DNA of 64,000 nt from Rhea pennata (lineage: Eukaryota > Chordata > Aves > Rheiformes > Rheidae), in contig NC_084665.1 in the NCBI RefSeq assembly GCF_028389875.1, positions 100,793,435 to 100,857,434 on the forward strand, in the 5' to 3' direction. A model generated the notes under the pieces. The model saw only the letters and a program-made list of their open reading frames with translations, made no database searches and was not told the origin of the DNA. Positions 61,500 to 64,000 of the stretch are shown in pieces. Both the position numbers and the translations under genes were made by a program. The first letter of the stretch is position 1; the number at the start of each line of letters is the position of its first letter.

Positions 61500-64000
61500 G
61501 CAAGTAATTCCTGCCATTCTCCCACTGAAGTCTACTCATCTGAACCTCAGATTTGATAGGCTCATTTCAGCAGTAAATAAAGATTAAGCATTGTGGGCAA
61601 ATTTACAATTATCTGGTGCTTGAATTACAATGAAACTTTGAGGTAATTTGAATAAAGCAAACTGGCAGAAAGCATGTAGTCTTGTCTCAAACCATCTTGA
61701 ATTTTGCAGCTTTCAACAGTCTATTCCTGATGCGTTTAGCAACTAAAACATAATAAATTATTAGAAATTTGTTGTCTTGTTCACTGGTTTAACCATTTGA
61801 ATTCAGTCTACTACTTTTCTTGGTGTATATTTAAATCCCATCACTAGCCTGAATCTGGTTATAATCTGTGCTATCTTAGCCCCTTGTGATTGTTTCTACA
61901 GAGCAGTATATGCCTTAGGGTCTATGTGTTCCATTATCTGTTTTACTTGTAGGCAACATCATTTAACAGCCTTCATGAAAAAACAAGGTATTACACAAAG
62001 AAATGATTCCTGATAGTGGTAAAGGAAGAAATATACTCTCGTGTAAAACATGCAGAGAAGTGAAAGAAAGCTACACAACTTTAAGAAACTGAAAATGGTT
62101 TATTATCAGTATGAAACCTCAGCTCTTTCAGTAGTATTGTTAGGCCTTTTCCTGTAATACTTTTCAACAATTTCTAAATTACCCACTATATTTAGGGGGC
62201 ATCATATGACCTAAGCTTTAGTAATAAAGAGGTGAAAGGATTTCTGCTTCTCTTTTGTGCTTTTTCTGCCTGCCCCTTCAACATCCCTTCACCATTTAAC
62301 AATGCCTCCTTATGCATTAGCAAAACACTTATTAAATGAATTCAACTGCAGCATTTCTCTCAATAAAGCAAAACTCCGGTTCAGTCTCACCTCTAGAAGT
62401 AATGACACTGGCTTTATTAATACTCCCTACACTAACATGTCTTGTCACATGCTATTGGAAGACAGAAGTTCTTCTGTAGACTCTGGAAGAGGAAATGAGC
62501 TATGAAATTTTCATGCCCCAGACTACTTAGAATTAGAGCAGGACCCCAATCCTAAAAACTAATAGGAGCAGAGAATAAACCTGGATAGTCTCATTCATTT
62601 TCAGAAAATTACTCTCCATTTATATTACTAAAGATTTACAGAAGCACATCTGATGATCGTGAGCAGAATGAATGGCTGTCAGTGCAAGCACTGTGATGTA
62701 CCCGTCAATCTGGCTTGCTAGCGAAGAAGGCTGCAGTATACCAATCCCAGGTCCCTTTTTATTTGGAATTTTAACTGAGAGTATGGCTTCATGATGCAAT
62801 CATCTCTGGCAATTGGACTGACCCCATCAATCCTATCACATAAGTATAAAACAACTGTCAAATAATAACAGCTTCTAGTCATTACCAGACTTGGGATGGC
62901 ATCAAGCAAGTAATTCTATTACTAGTTTTCAATCATCCAATTCCTGGATGTCCAATTATGACTTCTGTTTTAAAATATGCTTACTTTAAAACAGCAGTGA
63001 ACATCATAATTCCAACAGACGTCTAGTTGGAGTCTTATGTAAAAGCATAAGAACAGTTTTATTAGATCAGAACAAACATCCACCTAGCACACTAGTCTTG
63101 TCTCTGAGAATGGCTTTGGGAAAGATGGTAACACAGAGCACGTGTAGAACGGTTCTTTCCCTGGTTATACTCTTATAACTTTCAGCAATCTGAGGTTTAG
63201 GGGCTTCCAGAACAGAGGTCTTCTGTGAATTCTTCCATGAATTTTGTCTAATTGTTTTTAGAACCCATTTTTAATTTTGGCATTGGCAACATTCTGTGAC
63301 AATGAGTACTACAATTTAATTGTGTGTCATAGGAAAAATGCAAAAATGCATATAATCTTCCCTGCAGGAGACGAGTCAAATGTGTCTCACCATCAATGTG
63401 TAGAACTGGATAAGTCAAGGAGTGTTTGCATTTAATCAGAGAGGTAGCTACAATTCCTGCCAAACTTTCCTGTATTTCTCTGCACAGTTGTATTGCCTTA
63501 TAGCCATTCTTAATTGGAAGCTTACTTCCAACTTATTTTCTATGCAGCATACCAAATTTATTATGATCCATCTTTGAAGTTATTATTGAGACAGAATTTT
63601 CTTTGTGTAGGAAAAGACTTCAGAGTTTGGCTCGTGGTGTCTATAAAATGTCAGCTGGTTATTAGTAGAAATGTTTATGTCTTGGTGAAAAAGATTTATC
63701 AAATCCAGAGAAGGTTTGAATGGGGAAATAGAGTTGGTGATTAATTCATAAGGAATGACATATTAGAGGCATAAACTATTTTAAAATGTCTATAATGGGA
63801 ATGTTCCCAAAGGTGCAGCCCACTAAAATATATATAAATTAAAAATGAGGTGTCAAGAGGATGAAATTCAATATGAACTATAGAAGAAAACACATCTGAT
63901 TAGAAAAATGTTATAAAACTGCACAGCCTCTTAATCTACCATCCAACATAAAAAAAAACATAAACAAGTCTAGGTATTTTATTTTTCATTAACTCTCTTG
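61500..64000. other. Intergenic, no gene seen
   Basis: AT-rich to the window edge. By human synteny the divergent neighbour upstream of PTP4A1 would be LGSN, but none of its coding sequence was recognised here. Confidence 0.35.

Noticed and set aside
62257-62505. 82-codon Ser-rich frame with moderate protein-like look
   Set aside because: No similarity recognised and no promoter, splice site or polyadenylation support.
1-64000. CRISPR arrays, operons, phage or bacterial defence systems
   Set aside because: The window is vertebrate nuclear DNA with introns and CpG islands; no such structures were seen.

Overview
The window is vertebrate nuclear DNA, almost certainly from a bird. CR1-family LINEs are the dominant interspersed repeats, one of them a long copy. 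There is a tandem pair of tRNA-derived SINEs with CR1-like tails, two CpG islands, and no Alu-, B1- or L1-like repeats. Only one protein-coding gene can be assembled with certainty: PTP4A1 (PRL-1), a 173-residue prenylated dual-specificity phosphatase. It lies on the minus strand and I could place every codon and every splice junction.

Layout: 1-6769 is gene-free on both strands and is probably the first intron of a minus-strand gene whose CpG-island promoter and noncoding first exon lie at about 6250-7260. The human order PTP4A1-PHF3, in the same orientation, makes PHF3 the likely identity, but no PHF3 coding sequence is inside the window. From 7.3 to 17.4 kb is intergenic DNA with an old, internally deleted CR1 (10235-11340). 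From 17.43 to about 33.43 kb is PTP4A1: the 3' UTR, coding exons 6 to 2 (18960-24711), an 8.1 kb first intron, and a noncoding exon 1 inside the second CpG island (32150-34020). From 34 to 64 kb is intergenic DNA upstream of PTP4A1. It carries two tandem tRNA-Ile-like/CR1-tailed SINEs (35.74-36.04 kb), a 2.5 kb 5'-truncated CR1 on the minus strand (39.45-41.95 kb) and two much older CR1 relics (37.40-38.26 kb plus, 46.80-47.63 kb minus).

The most interesting part is the PTP4A1 leader. Splicing exon 1 to exon 2 creates a 44-codon upstream ORF that starts 39 nt before the exon 1 donor and ends at 25062. Its start codon overlaps the stop codon of a second, proline-rich 40-codon uORF in an ATGA arrangement. 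Two minimal uORFs (Met-Gly-stop and Met-Phe-Asn-stop) follow before the real start, the last ending 6 nt upstream of the PTP4A1 ATG. All the uORF starts I checked have weak contexts, while the main start has a good one. This looks like a staged scanning and reinitiation control on a phosphatase that acts in Mg2+ transport and growth signalling. The long open frames inside both CpG islands are products of GC composition and are not genes.
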